Shown here one piece after another: positions 28,325 to 37,515 of a DNA stretch of 64,000 nt. How positions within the stretch are numbered: the stretch's first letter is position 1; each line of letters starts with the position of its first letter. Position numbers and translations under genes: made by a program. This DNA is from Anaerolineaceae bacterium (GTDB taxonomy: Bacteria; Chloroflexota; Anaerolineae; Aggregatilineales; Phototrophicaceae), in assembly GCA_002702065.1 (NCBI GenBank), contig NZXX01000001.1, positions 1,550,001 to 1,614,000 of the forward strand. Reading direction: 5' to 3'. The notes beneath the pieces are model-generated. The model was not told where the DNA came from and made no database searches. It saw nothing but the letters and a program-made list of their open reading frames with translations.

Positions 28325-28735
28325 ATGTTCAACCGAAAAATAGGGTTAGTGGCCATCGGGGTGGTGCTTGTCGCGGCAGCGGCTTTTCTGCTGCTGAGGC
28401 CGACTGAGCCGTGCTGTGCTGATGCGACCGTCAACATCGCGCCGGATGCGTATCAGGATCAGTTTATCAGCGACAGCGAACCGCACCTGCTCATCGACGT
28501 GCGCACGGTTCAGGAATTTGACAGCGGCCATATTGCCGGCGCGGTCAATATCCCTGTGGAATCGTTGGAAAGCCGCCTGAGCGAAGTGCCCCGTGATCAG
28601 ACAATCGCAGTGTATTGTCGCAGCGGCAACCGCAGCGCGCAGGCTGCCCGGATATTGACCCAGGCAGGATACACCGGCATTTACGACCTGGGTGGATTGA
28701 ACACCTGGACCGCACAAGGTTACCCGGTAGAGTAG
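28325..28735 (+). CDS. Membrane-anchored or exported rhodanese
   Basis: A 136-aa protein. The ATG at 28325 has AAGG eight bases upstream; an N-terminal hydrophobic segment (IGLVAIGVVLVAAAAFLLL) followed by PTEPCCAD anchors or exports it, so the rhodanese domain is outside the membrane. The domain (about 45-136) has LLIDVRTVQEFDSGHI, active-site Cys98 in YCRSGNRSAQA and the closing GGLNTWTAQGYPV. It should transfer sulfane sulfur between donors and thiols. It opens an operon with a second, cytoplasmic rhodanese and the TauE exporter. Confidence 0.9.
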   Translation: MFNRKIGLVAIGVVLVAAAAFLLLRPTEPCCADATVNIAPDAYQDQFISDSEPHLLIDVRTVQEFDSGHIAGAVNIPVESLESRLSEVPRDQTIAVYCRSGNRSAQAARILTQAGYTGIYDLGGLNTWTAQGYPVE

Positions 28736-28749
28736 CGAAGGTAAGGATC

Positions 28750-29091
28750 ATGAATTTGTTGAAGAAGATCTTCGAGGGAAATGGCCTCAGTGCCGCAGAA
28801 GCAAACACCCGCATGAATAGCGAGCAGCCGCTTGTCATTCTCGATGTGCGCCAGCCAAATGAGTACCGGGCGGGTCATATCAAAGGGGCCAAACTGATCC
28901 CGTTGGATGAACTTGGGCGGCGGATGACGGAACTCCCTGAGGATACCGAAATTTTATGTGTTTGCCGGTCGGGTTCCCGCAGTGGCGCGGCTGTTGGTCA
29001 GCTTAATCGGGCCGGGTTCGAGGCTGTGAACCTGCGGGGCGGCATGATCGGCTGGCAGCGGGCCGGTTATCCGGTGAAGAAGGGCAGATAA
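28750..29091 (+). CDS. Rhodanese-like sulfurtransferase, cytoplasmic
   Basis: A 113-aa single-domain rhodanese, 14 bp after the first, with AAGGA before the ATG. Motifs: LVILDVRQPNEYRAGHIKGAKLIP, active-site Cys72 in CVCRSGSRSGAA and GGMIGWQRAGYPV. No signal peptide. Its stop TAA overlaps the TauE start by one base. It probably passes persulfide sulfur to, or accepts it from, the MBL-rhodanese protein of the operon. Confidence 0.92.
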   Translation: MNLLKKIFEGNGLSAAEANTRMNSEQPLVILDVRQPNEYRAGHIKGAKLIPLDELGRRMTELPEDTEILCVCRSGSRSGAAVGQLNRAGFEAVNLRGGMIGWQRAGYPVKKGR

Positions 29092-29852
29092 TGCCCACGC
29101 TGTTGCTAACCCTGGTACTGGGTTTCGCGATTGGCGGGTCACTTGGGCTTCTGGGCGGCGGTGGCTCCATCCTTACCGTGCCGGTGCTGGTCTATCTGGT
29201 GGGGCAATCGCCACAGGTTGCCGTGAGCACCTCACTGGCCATTGTGGGTGCCAACAGCGTCCTTGGCGTGTTCTTGCACCGGGCGCACGGCAGCCTGAAC
29301 TGGCGGGTCGCGGTGATCTTTGGCGGGACCGGCATGATTGTTTCCTATCTGGCGGCTGGTTTATCCAGGCAGTTTTCGCCAGATGCGCTGATGGTCGCTT
29401 TTGGTCTGTTGATGTTTGCAGTCGGCCTGCTGCTGGTTCGTCAAACCCCATCGCCCAATCTGACACAACCAGTCGACGAGGTGCAATTGGGCAAACTGCT
29501 TGTGGGTGGGGCGAGTGTGGGGCTGATTACGGGTATTCTCGGCGTTGGCGGTGGCTTTCTGATCGTCCCTGCGCTCGTCATGCTTATCGGCATGCCCATG
29601 CATCAGGCTATTGGCACATCATTGGTGGTGATCACAATGAACAGTTTTGCCGGGCTTTTAGGCCATCTGGGCGATTTCACGATTGATCTGTCGGTGGTGG
29701 TGATCTTTGTCGCAGCAGGTATAGTGGGCACATTTATTGGTGTAAAATTGGGCAAACGATTGAATCCTACCCTGCTGCGTAAGGCCTTCGCCCTCTTCGT
29801 CATTGGCCTGTCGATACTCTTGCTTTACGACAACCTTCCCAAAATCCTGTAG
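29091..29852 (+). CDS. TauE/SafE-family sulfite or organosulfur exporter
   Basis: A 253-aa membrane protein with about eight helices. The GGSLGLLGGGGSILTVPVLVY repeat at the start and the second ITGILGVGGGFLIVPALVML near residue 145 are the two internal halves of the TauE/SafE family. Members export sulfite, sulfoacetate or related anions. In this operon sulfite or thiosulfate made by persulfide oxidation is the probable cargo. Start overlaps the upstream stop (TAATG). Confidence 0.92.
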   Translation: MPTLLLTLVLGFAIGGSLGLLGGGGSILTVPVLVYLVGQSPQVAVSTSLAIVGANSVLGVFLHRAHGSLNWRVAVIFGGTGMIVSYLAAGLSRQFSPDALMVAFGLLMFAVGLLLVRQTPSPNLTQPVDEVQLGKLLVGGASVGLITGILGVGGGFLIVPALVMLIGMPMHQAIGTSLVVITMNSFAGLLGHLGDFTIDLSVVVIFVAAGIVGTFIGVKLGKRLNPTLLRKAFALFVIGLSILLLYDNLPKIL

Positions 29853-29867
29853 TTGAGGAGAAATGAT

Positions 29868-31259
29868 ATGTACCTGCAACAATATTTCATCGACGGTCTG
29901 GGCTGTGCTTCGTACCTGCTTGGCTGCGAGAGCATGGGCATTGCGGCGGTCATTGACCCGGACCGTGATGTCGAGAAATATCTGGCGACGGCGGCAAAAC
30001 GGGGGCTGAAGATCACGCACATTGTCGAAACCCATCTGCATGCCGACCATGTATCCGGCAATACGGAGCTGGCTGCCCGCACCGGTGCCGAGATTTACAT
30101 TCATGAGGCGGCTCATGCAGAATTCCAGCATCACAAACTTGAAGGTGGTGACACAATTACGCTGGGTAATGTCGAACTTCGGGTGCGGTTTACACCGGGG
30201 CACACCCCGGAAAGTATTTCGCTTCAGATCGTCGATAAGACCCGCGCCGATGAGCCGTGGATGATCATGACAGGCGACACCCTGTTTGTTGGGGATGCGG
30301 GACGGCCTGATCTGGTTGGTCTGGAAGCCGCACGTGAGCTGGCTGCTGACATGCACAACACCCTGCAATCAGAATACCTGACGCTGGGGGATGGGGTGAT
30401 GGTTTTGCCGGGGCACGGTGCCGGGTCCCTGTGCGGAAAGTCGATTGGATCCGTGTTAAGCTCGACGGTCGGTTTCGAGAGACATCATAATCCGGCATTA
30501 CAGATCGACGACCGCGATGCCTATATCGAGTTTGCGACGGCGGACCTGCCCGAACAACCCGGCAATCACAAGCGCATCAAACAGATGAACCGGCAAGGGC
30601 CAGTTGTGTTGGGCGAAGTCACCCCGCGCCCGCTTGGTGTACAGGATGTGATCCCTCATTTTCGCCGGGGTGCCGCCTTGTTGGACACGCGCGCCAAAGC
30701 AGCTTTCAAGGCAAAACATATCCCCGGTGCGGTCCATCTGGAAGCCGATGAACAACTCAGCAACCGGGTCGGATTTGTGCTGCCCGATGTGCCGATAATT
30801 CTGATGCTGGATGACGCCGAATCCTATGCTCGTGTGGTCTATAGTCTGGCGCGCGTTGGCTATGATCAGGTTGTGGGTTATCTGGCCGATAGCCTCGAAA
30901 CATGGGAGGCATTGGGTTTGCCGACCACCAGCGGCGATGTGCGCGATATCGAACCGACCGAGTTGAATGATCTGCTGCAACATGGCAATGGTGATCGTCC
31001 AATGGTGATCGATGTCCGTGAATCATGGGAATATGCGGATGGGCATGTGCCGGGGGCGCGTCTGATCTCGCTGGGCGAGTTTGCGCGTCATACGGACCAA
31101 CTGGACCCGCAACAGCCTGTGGCGGTGATCTGTGCATCAGGCAGTCGCAGCCATTCTGCCGCTGCCTTGCTGGGCCAAAAAGGGTTCGAGACTGTCTACA
31201 ACGTGGTGGGTGGCACGGTGGGCTGGATGCAGCAGGGCCTGCCGCTAGAACGTGATTAG
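29868..31259 (+). CDS. MBL-fold persulfide dioxygenase-like protein fused to two rhodanese domains
   Basis: A 463-aa protein; ATG 29868 has GAGGAG seven bases upstream. The N-terminal metallo-beta-lactamase domain (1-240) carries THLHADH (His56, His58, Asp60, His61), the ETHE1/persulfide-dioxygenase type, with DTLFVGDAGRPDL and a LPGHGAGSLCG signature. A first rhodanese-like domain (about 255-355) lacks the active Cys (ILMLDDAESYARV) and is likely structural. A second (about 370-463) has active Cys422 (VICASGSRSHSAA). The order matches CstB/Blh-type enzymes that oxidise persulfides, releasing sulfite or thiosulfate. It is the central enzyme of this module. Confidence 0.92.
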   Translation: MYLQQYFIDGLGCASYLLGCESMGIAAVIDPDRDVEKYLATAAKRGLKITHIVETHLHADHVSGNTELAARTGAEIYIHEAAHAEFQHHKLEGGDTITLGNVELRVRFTPGHTPESISLQIVDKTRADEPWMIMTGDTLFVGDAGRPDLVGLEAARELAADMHNTLQSEYLTLGDGVMVLPGHGAGSLCGKSIGSVLSSTVGFERHHNPALQIDDRDAYIEFATADLPEQPGNHKRIKQMNRQGPVVLGEVTPRPLGVQDVIPHFRRGAALLDTRAKAAFKAKHIPGAVHLEADEQLSNRVGFVLPDVPIILMLDDAESYARVVYSLARVGYDQVVGYLADSLETWEALGLPTTSGDVRDIEPTELNDLLQHGNGDRPMVIDVRESWEYADGHVPGARLISLGEFARHTDQLDPQQPVAVICASGSRSHSAAALLGQKGFETVYNVVGGTVGWMQQGLPLERD

Positions 31260-31270
31260 GAGCAAATCGA

Positions 31271-31675
31271 ATGCAATCGCAAACAGAAATTGGCTTGACG
31301 ACCTATCTTCAGACGGATTACGAGTCCGCTGTTCATCAAGTGACGGAGGCGTTAAAGGCGGAGGGTTTTGGGGTGTTAACCGAAATCGACGTCAAAGACA
31401 CGCTGAAAAAGAAGTTGGACATCGAGTTTCAACCCTACAAAATCCTCGGCGCGTGCAACCCTGCTCTGGCGCACCGGGCTTTGTCCAATGCACCGGATGT
31501 GGGCCTGCTGCTGCCGTGCAACGTAACGATCACACAGTTGGATGATCATCGTATACAGGTCAGTATCGCCGACCCGCTGATGCTCATGCGTGTCGTTGAC
31601 AACGATGCGTTGCAGCCTATTGCCGAGGCGGCGCGCGATCATATGGATCGCGTGATTGCGGCCCTCGAATCCTAG
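31271..31675 (+). CDS. DUF302 family protein
   Basis: A 134-aa cytoplasmic protein with GGAG upstream. The DUF302 pattern is clear: YESAVHQVTEALKAEGFGVLTEIDVKDTLKKKL, then YKILGACNPALAHRAL, LPCNVTI and a closing LADPLMLMRV-like IADPLMLMRVVDN. DUF302 proteins are common in sulfur and redox operons but their activity is not established. Here it ends the sulfur operon, 11 bp after the MBL gene, and a terminator follows. Confidence 0.92.
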   Translation: MQSQTEIGLTTYLQTDYESAVHQVTEALKAEGFGVLTEIDVKDTLKKKLDIEFQPYKILGACNPALAHRALSNAPDVGLLLPCNVTITQLDDHRIQVSIADPLMLMRVVDNDALQPIAEAARDHMDRVIAALES

Positions 31676-31692
31676 AAGTCCAGTTCTCAACG

Positions 31693-31721
31693 AAAGCTCG
31701 TCGTATGTAGGCGAGCTTTTT
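31693..31721 (+). terminator. Terminator of the sulfur operon
   Basis: AAAGCTCG (31693-31700) pairs with CGAGCTTT (31712-31719), 11-base loop, followed by TT. It is 18 bp after the DUF302 stop. Confidence 0.75.
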
Positions 31722-31933
31722 GATTCTGGGTGGATTGAGCGGCTGCTCAGGATAGTGCAGATTAGCCTGCCGGTTATGCACGTTTAAGGGTTTTGTGAAT
31801 TTCAATCCTCTGGTATCTGATTTCCACATTTTGTCGAGCATTATCGACCAAAAAGAATTAAACTGGTCCGGTTGGTCACAGCACCCGGTTTGAGAGATCG
31901 CTTGTGTAAGCGGATCGTCCGCAATGTGCCGGG

Positions 31934-31956
31934 GTGATGATGCAGCGTATCATCAC
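31934..31956 (+). promoter_or_regulatory. Long operator-like repeat upstream of the HisD-like gene
   Basis: GTGATGAT-N7-ATCATCAC is a perfect 8-bp inverted repeat, 48 bp before the ATG at 32004. Arm length and spacing suit a dimeric repressor or activator; no regulator gene is adjacent except the LysR and LAL genes upstream. Confidence 0.5.
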
Positions 31957-32003
31957 ATTTGAGCGGTGACGTGTATATCGTTTCGAACGAACAGAGGTCT
32001 GTT

Positions 32004-33296
32004 ATGGCAAGGTACATCAAACAACGTATTAATCAGCACGAATCAGCCACTGCTGATCATCAGGTGAAAGCCACGGTTGAGGGTATCATTGCGGATATCC
32101 GCACACGAGGCGAAGCGGCTGTGCGGGAGCTTTCGACAAAGTTCGATCATTGGGGGCCAGAATCATTCCGGCTGACACAGGATGAAATTGAGGCGCTCAT
32201 CGCCACCCTGCCGCCGCAGACGCTGGAAGACATCCGGTTTGCTCAGGCGCAGATACGCCGGTTTGCCCAGGCCCAGCGCGATTCGATGCACGATGTGGAA
32301 GTCGAAACCCTGCCGGGTGTGATTTTGGGACACAAGCATGTCCCGGTCAACAGTGTTGGTTGCTACATTCCGGGCGGACGTTATGCCATGGTTGCCTCTG
32401 CGCATATGAGTGTTTTAACGGCGAAGGTGGCCGGTGTGGCGCGGGTGATCGCCTGTACGCCACCGATGAACGGCAAGCCCCCGGCGGCGACTGTCGCTGC
32501 GATGGCCATGGGTGGCGCCGATGAAATCTACATTCTTGGCGGTGTTCAGGCCGTAGCCGCGATGGCGCTGGGCATTGATTCGATTGCGCCGGTAGACATG
32601 ATCGTCGGCCCCGGCAACGCCTATGTGGCTGAAGCCAAGCGCCAGTTATTTGGTGAAGTCGGGATTGATCTGCTGGCAGGTCCAACCGAGGTGCTGGTTA
32701 TCGCTGATGAGACTGCCGATGGCGAAATCGTGGCGACGGACCTGCTCGGCCAGGCTGAACATGGGCCTACCTCGCCTGCGATACTGATTACGACCAGCGA
32801 ATCGCTGGCAAATGCCACACTCGCGGAAATTGAGCGCCAGTTGTCGGTACTGCCGACGGCGGACGTCGCGGGGCAGGCATGGAAGAACTTTGGTGAGATC
32901 ATACTGGTCGACAGTTTGGAAGAAGCCGTTACTGAAGCGGACAAAATAGCGAGTGAACACGTCGAAGTTCTGACGGCTGAACCCCGGTACTTTCTGGATA
33001 ACCTGAGCAATTATGGTGCGCTCTTCCTGGGTGAAGAAACCAATGTCGCTTATGGTGATAAGGTGATCGGTACAAACCACACGCTGCCGACCCGCAAGGC
33101 AGCCCGTTACACCGGCGGCCTGTGGGTGGGTAAATTTATCAAGACGGTTACGTATCAGGAATGTACGCCGGAAGCCAGTGTGACCATCGGTGAGTATTGT
33201 TCGCGGTTGTGCGAACTGGAAGGCTTCATGGCGCATAAAGAACAGGCCGATCTGCGTGTGCGGCGTTATGCGCAGGAACATGAAGTGGCGCCATGA
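32004..33296 (+). CDS. HisD-family dehydrogenase paralogue (HpsN-like)
   Basis: A 430-aa NAD-dependent alcohol dehydrogenase of the histidinol-dehydrogenase fold. ATG 32004 has GAGG upstream. The fold signatures are present ([48 protein letters not shown], the zinc motif [20 protein letters not shown]), but near the end it has [21 protein letters not shown] instead of the true HisD sequence. That ending is, from memory, typical of HpsN (sulfopropanediol 3-dehydrogenase) and related catabolic paralogues. No histidine gene is nearby. The next gene overlaps by ATGA. The substrate is a diol or polyol, perhaps sulfonated; the exact compound is unknown. Confidence 0.85.
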   Translation: MARYIKQRINQHESATADHQVKATVEGIIADIRTRGEAAVRELSTKFDHWGPESFRLTQDEIEALIATLPPQTLEDIRFAQAQIRRFAQAQRDSMHDVEVETLPGVILGHKHVPVNSVGCYIPGGRYAMVASAHMSVLTAKVAGVARVIACTPPMNGKPPAATVAAMAMGGADEIYILGGVQAVAAMALGIDSIAPVDMIVGPGNAYVAEAKRQLFGEVGIDLLAGPTEVLVIADETADGEIVATDLLGQAEHGPTSPAILITTSESLANATLAEIERQLSVLPTADVAGQAWKNFGEIILVDSLEEAVTEADKIASEHVEVLTAEPRYFLDNLSNYGALFLGEETNVAYGDKVIGTNHTLPTRKAARYTGGLWVGKFIKTVTYQECTPEASVTIGEYCSRLCELEGFMAHKEQADLRVRRYAQEHEVAP

Positions 33297-34192
33297 ATTA
33301 TGGGTTGACGATGCCGCCAATTGGTCCGTTCAGCGACCCGAAGGTATTGTCCGACCTGGCTGTGGATGCGGAAAATGCGGGCTGGGATGGCTTCTTTATA
33401 TGGGATCACAACATCTATTTCAGCCCGCATGAACCCAGAGTGCCGATGCACCCCCTTGTCGATCCCTGGATTGGGCTGGCTGCGGTTGCGGTGAAGACCA
33501 GTCGTATCAAGCTGGGGCCGATGGTGACGTCGCTGGCCCGGCGGCGTCCCTGGAAAGTGGCGCGTGAGACTGCCTCGCTGGACCTGCTGTCCGGCGGTCG
33601 CCTGATCATGGGCATAGGCTTAGGCTCACCCGCAGACCTCGATTTTGGCACGTTTGGTGAGGAGACGGATGATAAAGCACGTGCCCGGAAAATGGATGAA
33701 GGGCTTGCCATTCTCGACGGTCTCTGGACAGGGGAACCCTTCAGCTTTAACGGCGAGTTTTACAACGTGGCGGAGGTGACCTTTCTGCCCAGACCGGTGC
33801 AGTCACCGCGCATCCCGATCTGGATTGGGGGTGGGTGGAACACAGCGCCAGCTGCGCGCCGTGCAGCCAGGTGGGATGGTTTCTTTCCCCTCAAGTGGTT
33901 GCAGCTGATCTCTGTGGATGAATGGCATGGCATCATTGACCACGTTAACGCCAGCCGCAGCAGCGACGTACCCATCACTTTTATCCAGAATGGGTATACG
34001 CCGGGCGACGATCCTGCCCGCGCAGCAGAGATCGTCGCGCCCTTTGCTGAGATGGGTCTGCACTGGTGGATAGAGAACATTGACCCCTGGCGGTTTGGCC
34101 TCAGTTGGAGTGAGTTGGTGAGCCCGGAGGCTGCGGCACGCATGACCGAGCGTGTGCGTCAGGGACCGCCGCGCGTCCACACTACAGCCTGA
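33293..34192 (+). CDS. LLM-class flavin-dependent oxidoreductase
   Basis: A 299-aa luciferase-like TIM-barrel protein (FMN or F420). Typical motifs are [17 protein letters not shown], a [43 protein letters not shown] core, and [17 protein letters not shown]. The family includes alkanesulfonate monooxygenases, F420-dependent dehydrogenases and nitrilotriacetate oxygenases; sub-class cannot be decided without structure or alignment. Its start overlaps the HisD-like stop by four bases, so the two act in one pathway. A desulfonation or oxidation step would suit the sulfatase context. Confidence 0.88.
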   Translation: MNYGLTMPPIGPFSDPKVLSDLAVDAENAGWDGFFIWDHNIYFSPHEPRVPMHPLVDPWIGLAAVAVKTSRIKLGPMVTSLARRRPWKVARETASLDLLSGGRLIMGIGLGSPADLDFGTFGEETDDKARARKMDEGLAILDGLWTGEPFSFNGEFYNVAEVTFLPRPVQSPRIPIWIGGGWNTAPAARRAARWDGFFPLKWLQLISVDEWHGIIDHVNASRSSDVPITFIQNGYTPGDDPARAAEIVAPFAEMGLHWWIENIDPWRFGLSWSELVSPEAAARMTERVRQGPPRVHTTA

Positions 34193-34214
34193 CGTGCAGT
34201 AGTCGCTGCTTGTC

Positions 34215-35627
34215 TCAGGTCAGGGTCGCTGTGCGCTTGATGACCCGATCTTCAATCCAGTGGTCGCGGTACCAGGTGCAGACTTCAAAACGATCATTGA
34301 GTTCCGCCATGTACTGGTTCAGTAACTGGCGGAATTCGTCCATTTGCGCCTGATAGTCTGGCTGGCTGGCGAGATTGTTCTGCTGGTAGGGATCATGCAG
34401 GTTGTCAAAGAGATATTCGCTGTTATCGGATTTGTAGATGGCGTAGGTGTACTGCCTGCTGCGCAGCGCTCGCCACTCATGCCCGTCTTCGAAAATGGCT
34501 GTCGCCCCCATACCCTGCATGAAGGCGGCTTCGGGTTCTGGCCCGTCCTGCCCAAGCGCACAATGGCTCAGGTCGCTGCCCTCAACGTCACCCGGTATTG
34601 GCAGCTCCATCAGCGCCAGAAGCGTCGGCATGACGTCCGGTGTGTTCAGGCAGGCATCGCTGAGATGTTGGGCCGGAATCTGGCCCGGCCAACGAATCAG
34701 GAAGGGGACGCGTATCGCCTCCTCATAAAAGATGTTTTTGGCCCGCCGGCCATGCGCGCCGAACATCTCGCCATGATCCGACGTAAAGATGACGATGCTG
34801 TTGTCGCGCAGGCCCAGGTCGTCAATTGCCTGGAATAATCGCCCCATATTCCAGTCCAGATTGGCGGTCATCGCGTAATAAACGCGCATCCACTCGGTAA
34901 GCTTCGCGCGATTTTCTTCACTCAGACGGGCCCAGTTATCCGCATGAGGATCATTTTCCGGTTGGTAGTTGGGGGGCAGCTCGAACTCGACATCCTCAAA
35001 TAATTTCAGGAAGTTTTCTGGCACACCATCGTAATCCCAGGGGTCGTGCGGTGTTCCCAACGAGAGGAACAGGGCAAAGGGTTGCTCGCTGGCCGTGGCT
35101 TCGGTCAGCTTTTCGATGGCCAGGTCGGTTTGTTTGTCGGGTTCGTAACCGGGCAGGACGATTTTTTCCGGGCTGTTGGTGTGATAATACTGGTCCCAGT
35201 AGGTATGGTGAAAGCCGTAGCTGGCCCAGTACCCATCAAAGCCCAGACGATATGGGCCGGGCGGGGTGTAGGAGTTTTGCGGGTCGTCATGATGCCCCAG
35301 TTGGTTGGCCCACAGATGCCACTTGCCGATGTAATAGGTGTCGTAGCCGCCATCATGCAGCACATGCCCGAACGCACGATGATTGGGATTCATCCGCAGC
35401 TCGTTAATGACCATGCCGGTGCTGCTGGAATATTTGCCTGTAAACAGCGACGCACGGTATGGGGCGCACATCGGGTGACCAGAAACACAGTTGACAAAAT
35501 TGGCCCCTTCAAGCGCAAATTGGTCTATGTTAGGGGTATGAGCCTTGTCGTCACCCGCGAAGCCGCATGATTGGTAGCGGAGTTGGTCGGCAAAGATATA
35601 GATGAGGTTGGGTTGGGTAATGGACAT
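34215..35627 (-). CDS. Sulfatase (S1 family, Cys-type)
   Basis: A 470-aa sulfate ester hydrolase without signal peptide. The N-terminal metal site (PNLIYIFADQLRY) and the formylglycine signature Cys54-A-P-Y-Arg58 (GHPMCAPYRASLFTGKY) are present, as are GKWHLW and the FTSDHGEMFGAH metal motif. It is the end of the minus-strand unit after the GH43 gene at 35675. A sulfated sugar is the likely substrate. A formylglycine-generating enzyme is not in the window. It shares family but not close sequence with the two sulfatases at 38487 and 40038. Confidence 0.93.
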   Translation of the reverse strand: MSITQPNLIYIFADQLRYQSCGFAGDDKAHTPNIDQFALEGANFVNCVSGHPMCAPYRASLFTGKYSSSTGMVINELRMNPNHRAFGHVLHDGGYDTYYIGKWHLWANQLGHHDDPQNSYTPPGPYRLGFDGYWASYGFHHTYWDQYYHTNSPEKIVLPGYEPDKQTDLAIEKLTEATASEQPFALFLSLGTPHDPWDYDGVPENFLKLFEDVEFELPPNYQPENDPHADNWARLSEENRAKLTEWMRVYYAMTANLDWNMGRLFQAIDDLGLRDNSIVIFTSDHGEMFGAHGRRAKNIFYEEAIRVPFLIRWPGQIPAQHLSDACLNTPDVMPTLLALMELPIPGDVEGSDLSHCALGQDGPEPEAAFMQGMGATAIFEDGHEWRALRSRQYTYAIYKSDNSEYLFDNLHDPYQQNNLASQPDYQAQMDEFRQLLNQYMAELNDRFEVCTWYRDHWIEDRVIKRTATLT

Positions 35628-35674
35628 GATGGTTACCTGCGATGATGAAAATAGAAATGCCGGGACTTTTGAGC

Positions 35675-37258
35675 TCAGGGCAAGGCTGCGACTTCTTCAG
35701 CACTGAGCGCGCCATTGTAGATGCGCACATCCCGGATAGTGCCACTCAACAGGTTGATATACTCCGAAGCTTTGCGCGCCGCGCCGAGGATGGTCGGCCC
35801 TCTGGCAGCCCAATCCTGATCGAAGAAGGCTGTGCCTTGCAGTTCGCCGTCCACATACAGGTGCAGCTCACCGGTGCGGGCATCGCGTACGCCGACTAAC
35901 TGATACCACTTGTCTGCGTCGGGCGTGAAGGTGGCTGTTACGCTGACTGGATTTTCGGCAAAGGCGTCGAACAGGGTGAACGCGAAGGTTTCGCCATTGT
36001 ATTCCAGAGCAAAGTGGCTGGAACTGCCCCCGTTCTGGCTGATCATGGTGGATGGCGTGTCTGTCTGATCGAGCCTGACGGACACTGCGATCGAGAAATT
36101 GGCGAGCGTATTGACCCAGCTTGTACCGGTATCGACGAACGTATCCGTCAATTCGAAAACGCCATCGGTATACGCGTCTGCCGCATCGCCAGTGACAATT
36201 TGTGCCGGGTCGGAAACCAGACCGCAGGCTTCGCCGGATGGCAGCGCGAGTGGTGTGCCGGCGGGCAGGGGGCGGCCAAAGTTCGGGGTGTTGTCGTCAT
36301 TCCATGTAAAAGGCTGAATAAAGATGGCGCGGTCCTGCCAGCCATCCCGCGCGACAGTCTTGGCATGATAGATTTGCCAGTATTCGCTGCCATCCGGCGA
36401 CAGGACAGGCATGGAATTGTGCCCCGGCCCATAAGTGGCGCCATCGTCGTCTTCATAGGCGCTGAATACGGGGCCGATTTTTTCCCAGGATTCCGCATCC
36501 AGCGGATCGTCCGCAACCAGTTTGAGCAGGCCCAGTTTATAAGCGCGGTTCCAACTGGCATCTGCCGAATAGACGATGGATAACTGACCCTCATGAATGA
36601 AGGCTTCGGGGCCTTCCTGAATGGCGGCGATTGAATTTTCCCAGGGTTGATCCGGTTCAGAAATCAGGTGACGTTCGCTGCTGAGCGTCAGCGGGTCACT
36701 CATCTCGGCGATATAAAGGTTCTGGGGGAAATCGCCTGTGTCCCCCGGCCAACCGGACCAGACCATATAAAGCTGGTCATCATATTCAAACACGGTGCCG
36801 TCGATGGCCCATTTATCCGCAGCCGGGTCGTAAACTTTGCCGCGCATCGTCCAGGTGCCTTGCGGGTCTGCGGTGTCTGCTTCCAGCACATACATGCGAT
36901 GGGTGGCGTTGTCGCCCGGCGCGCTGGTCGCCGCGACATAGATGTACCAGCCGCCATCCAGATAGACTAACTCCGGTGCCCACATATCATAGCTGTACGT
37001 TTCGCCCGGCAGGGGCGCAAAGACGGGTACAGGCCTCGCACTCCCCAGGCCGGTAAGGGTTGAGGCTTTTGCGATGGTCAGCTGCCCGGCGTTGGATTGA
37101 ACCAGATAATAGTTGCCCTCGTGCTGGACGACCGACGGGTCCTGCCCCCGCGCGATGATGGGATTCCGAAAGACGCAGTCGATGGCACCAACCTCCCGTA
37201 CTGGCAGCAGTACAGACAACGCGATTATCATGACAATCCACGGGCGATAGAACATCAT
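35675..37258 (-). CDS. Secreted GH43 glycosidase with C-terminal LamG-like domain
   Basis: A 527-aa exported enzyme. A signal peptide (VMIIALSVLLPVREVGA) leads into a five-bladed GH43 propeller: catalytic base in RGQDPSVV, pKa-modulating Asp in KWAIDGTVFEY and the acid Glu in IQEGPEAFI, all in the usual order. Residues about 365-527 form a concanavalin/LamG-type jelly roll (TLANFSIAVSVRL, ADKWYQLVGVRD, LSGTIRDVRIYNGAL). GH43 enzymes are arabinofuranosidases, xylosidases or arabinanases. The ATG at 37258 or the next codon may be used. It precedes the sulfatase by 47 bp in one operon and is divergent from another GH43-like gene. Confidence 0.92.
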   Translation of the reverse strand: MMFYRPWIVMIIALSVLLPVREVGAIDCVFRNPIIARGQDPSVVQHEGNYYLVQSNAGQLTIAKASTLTGLGSARPVPVFAPLPGETYSYDMWAPELVYLDGGWYIYVAATSAPGDNATHRMYVLEADTADPQGTWTMRGKVYDPAADKWAIDGTVFEYDDQLYMVWSGWPGDTGDFPQNLYIAEMSDPLTLSSERHLISEPDQPWENSIAAIQEGPEAFIHEGQLSIVYSADASWNRAYKLGLLKLVADDPLDAESWEKIGPVFSAYEDDDGATYGPGHNSMPVLSPDGSEYWQIYHAKTVARDGWQDRAIFIQPFTWNDDNTPNFGRPLPAGTPLALPSGEACGLVSDPAQIVTGDAADAYTDGVFELTDTFVDTGTSWVNTLANFSIAVSVRLDQTDTPSTMISQNGGSSSHFALEYNGETFAFTLFDAFAENPVSVTATFTPDADKWYQLVGVRDARTGELHLYVDGELQGTAFFDQDWAARGPTILGAARKASEYINLLSGTIRDVRIYNGALSAEEVAALP

Positions 37259-37271
37259 CTGAGGACCATAT

Positions 37272-37297
37272 CACCAGTACTTGTATATAAACTGGTG
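37272..37297 (+). promoter_or_regulatory. Inverted repeat between divergent GH43 genes
   Basis: CACCAGT and ACTGGTG form a perfect 7-bp repeat with a 12-bp spacer. The spacer holds TATATA, read as a -10 on the minus strand, 15 bp from the start codon at 37258. A repressor site over the promoter is the natural reading. Confidence 0.5.
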
Positions 37298-37515
37298 CTT
37301 ATTCTGGCACGAAGTTGAATTCTTGTCGACAATTGCGGCGTTACCTTCAAACCCATGGGGAACAAGCGAACAGGTGGACCTGCTGGCTGCACATCCGGCA
37401 TATCCGGTCGGGTTCCTGCATTGCTGATTTCCCGTTCGCGCGATAGGCTCTCAGCATTGATTACTGGACAAACTGATTTTGGTTACAGACCTGTGATACC
37501 CCTTCGGAGTCAAAT

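Larger units (their letters stand above)
31676..32003. other. 328-bp gap between sulfur operon and HisD-like gene
   Basis: It holds the terminator at 31693-31720, a small GTCGA-N6-TCGAC repeat (31833-31848), and the long operator-like repeat at 31934-31956. No gene is supported. Confidence 0.6.

Noticed and set aside
32004..33296. Histidine biosynthesis gene hisD
   Set aside because: The C-terminal sequence [14 protein letters not shown] differs from true HisD and no other his gene is nearby; a catabolic paralogue fits better.
31934..34192. A defined sulfoquinovose or sulfopropanediol pathway
   Set aside because: Only two candidate enzymes are present and neither has a certain substrate; naming a pathway would go beyond the sequence.
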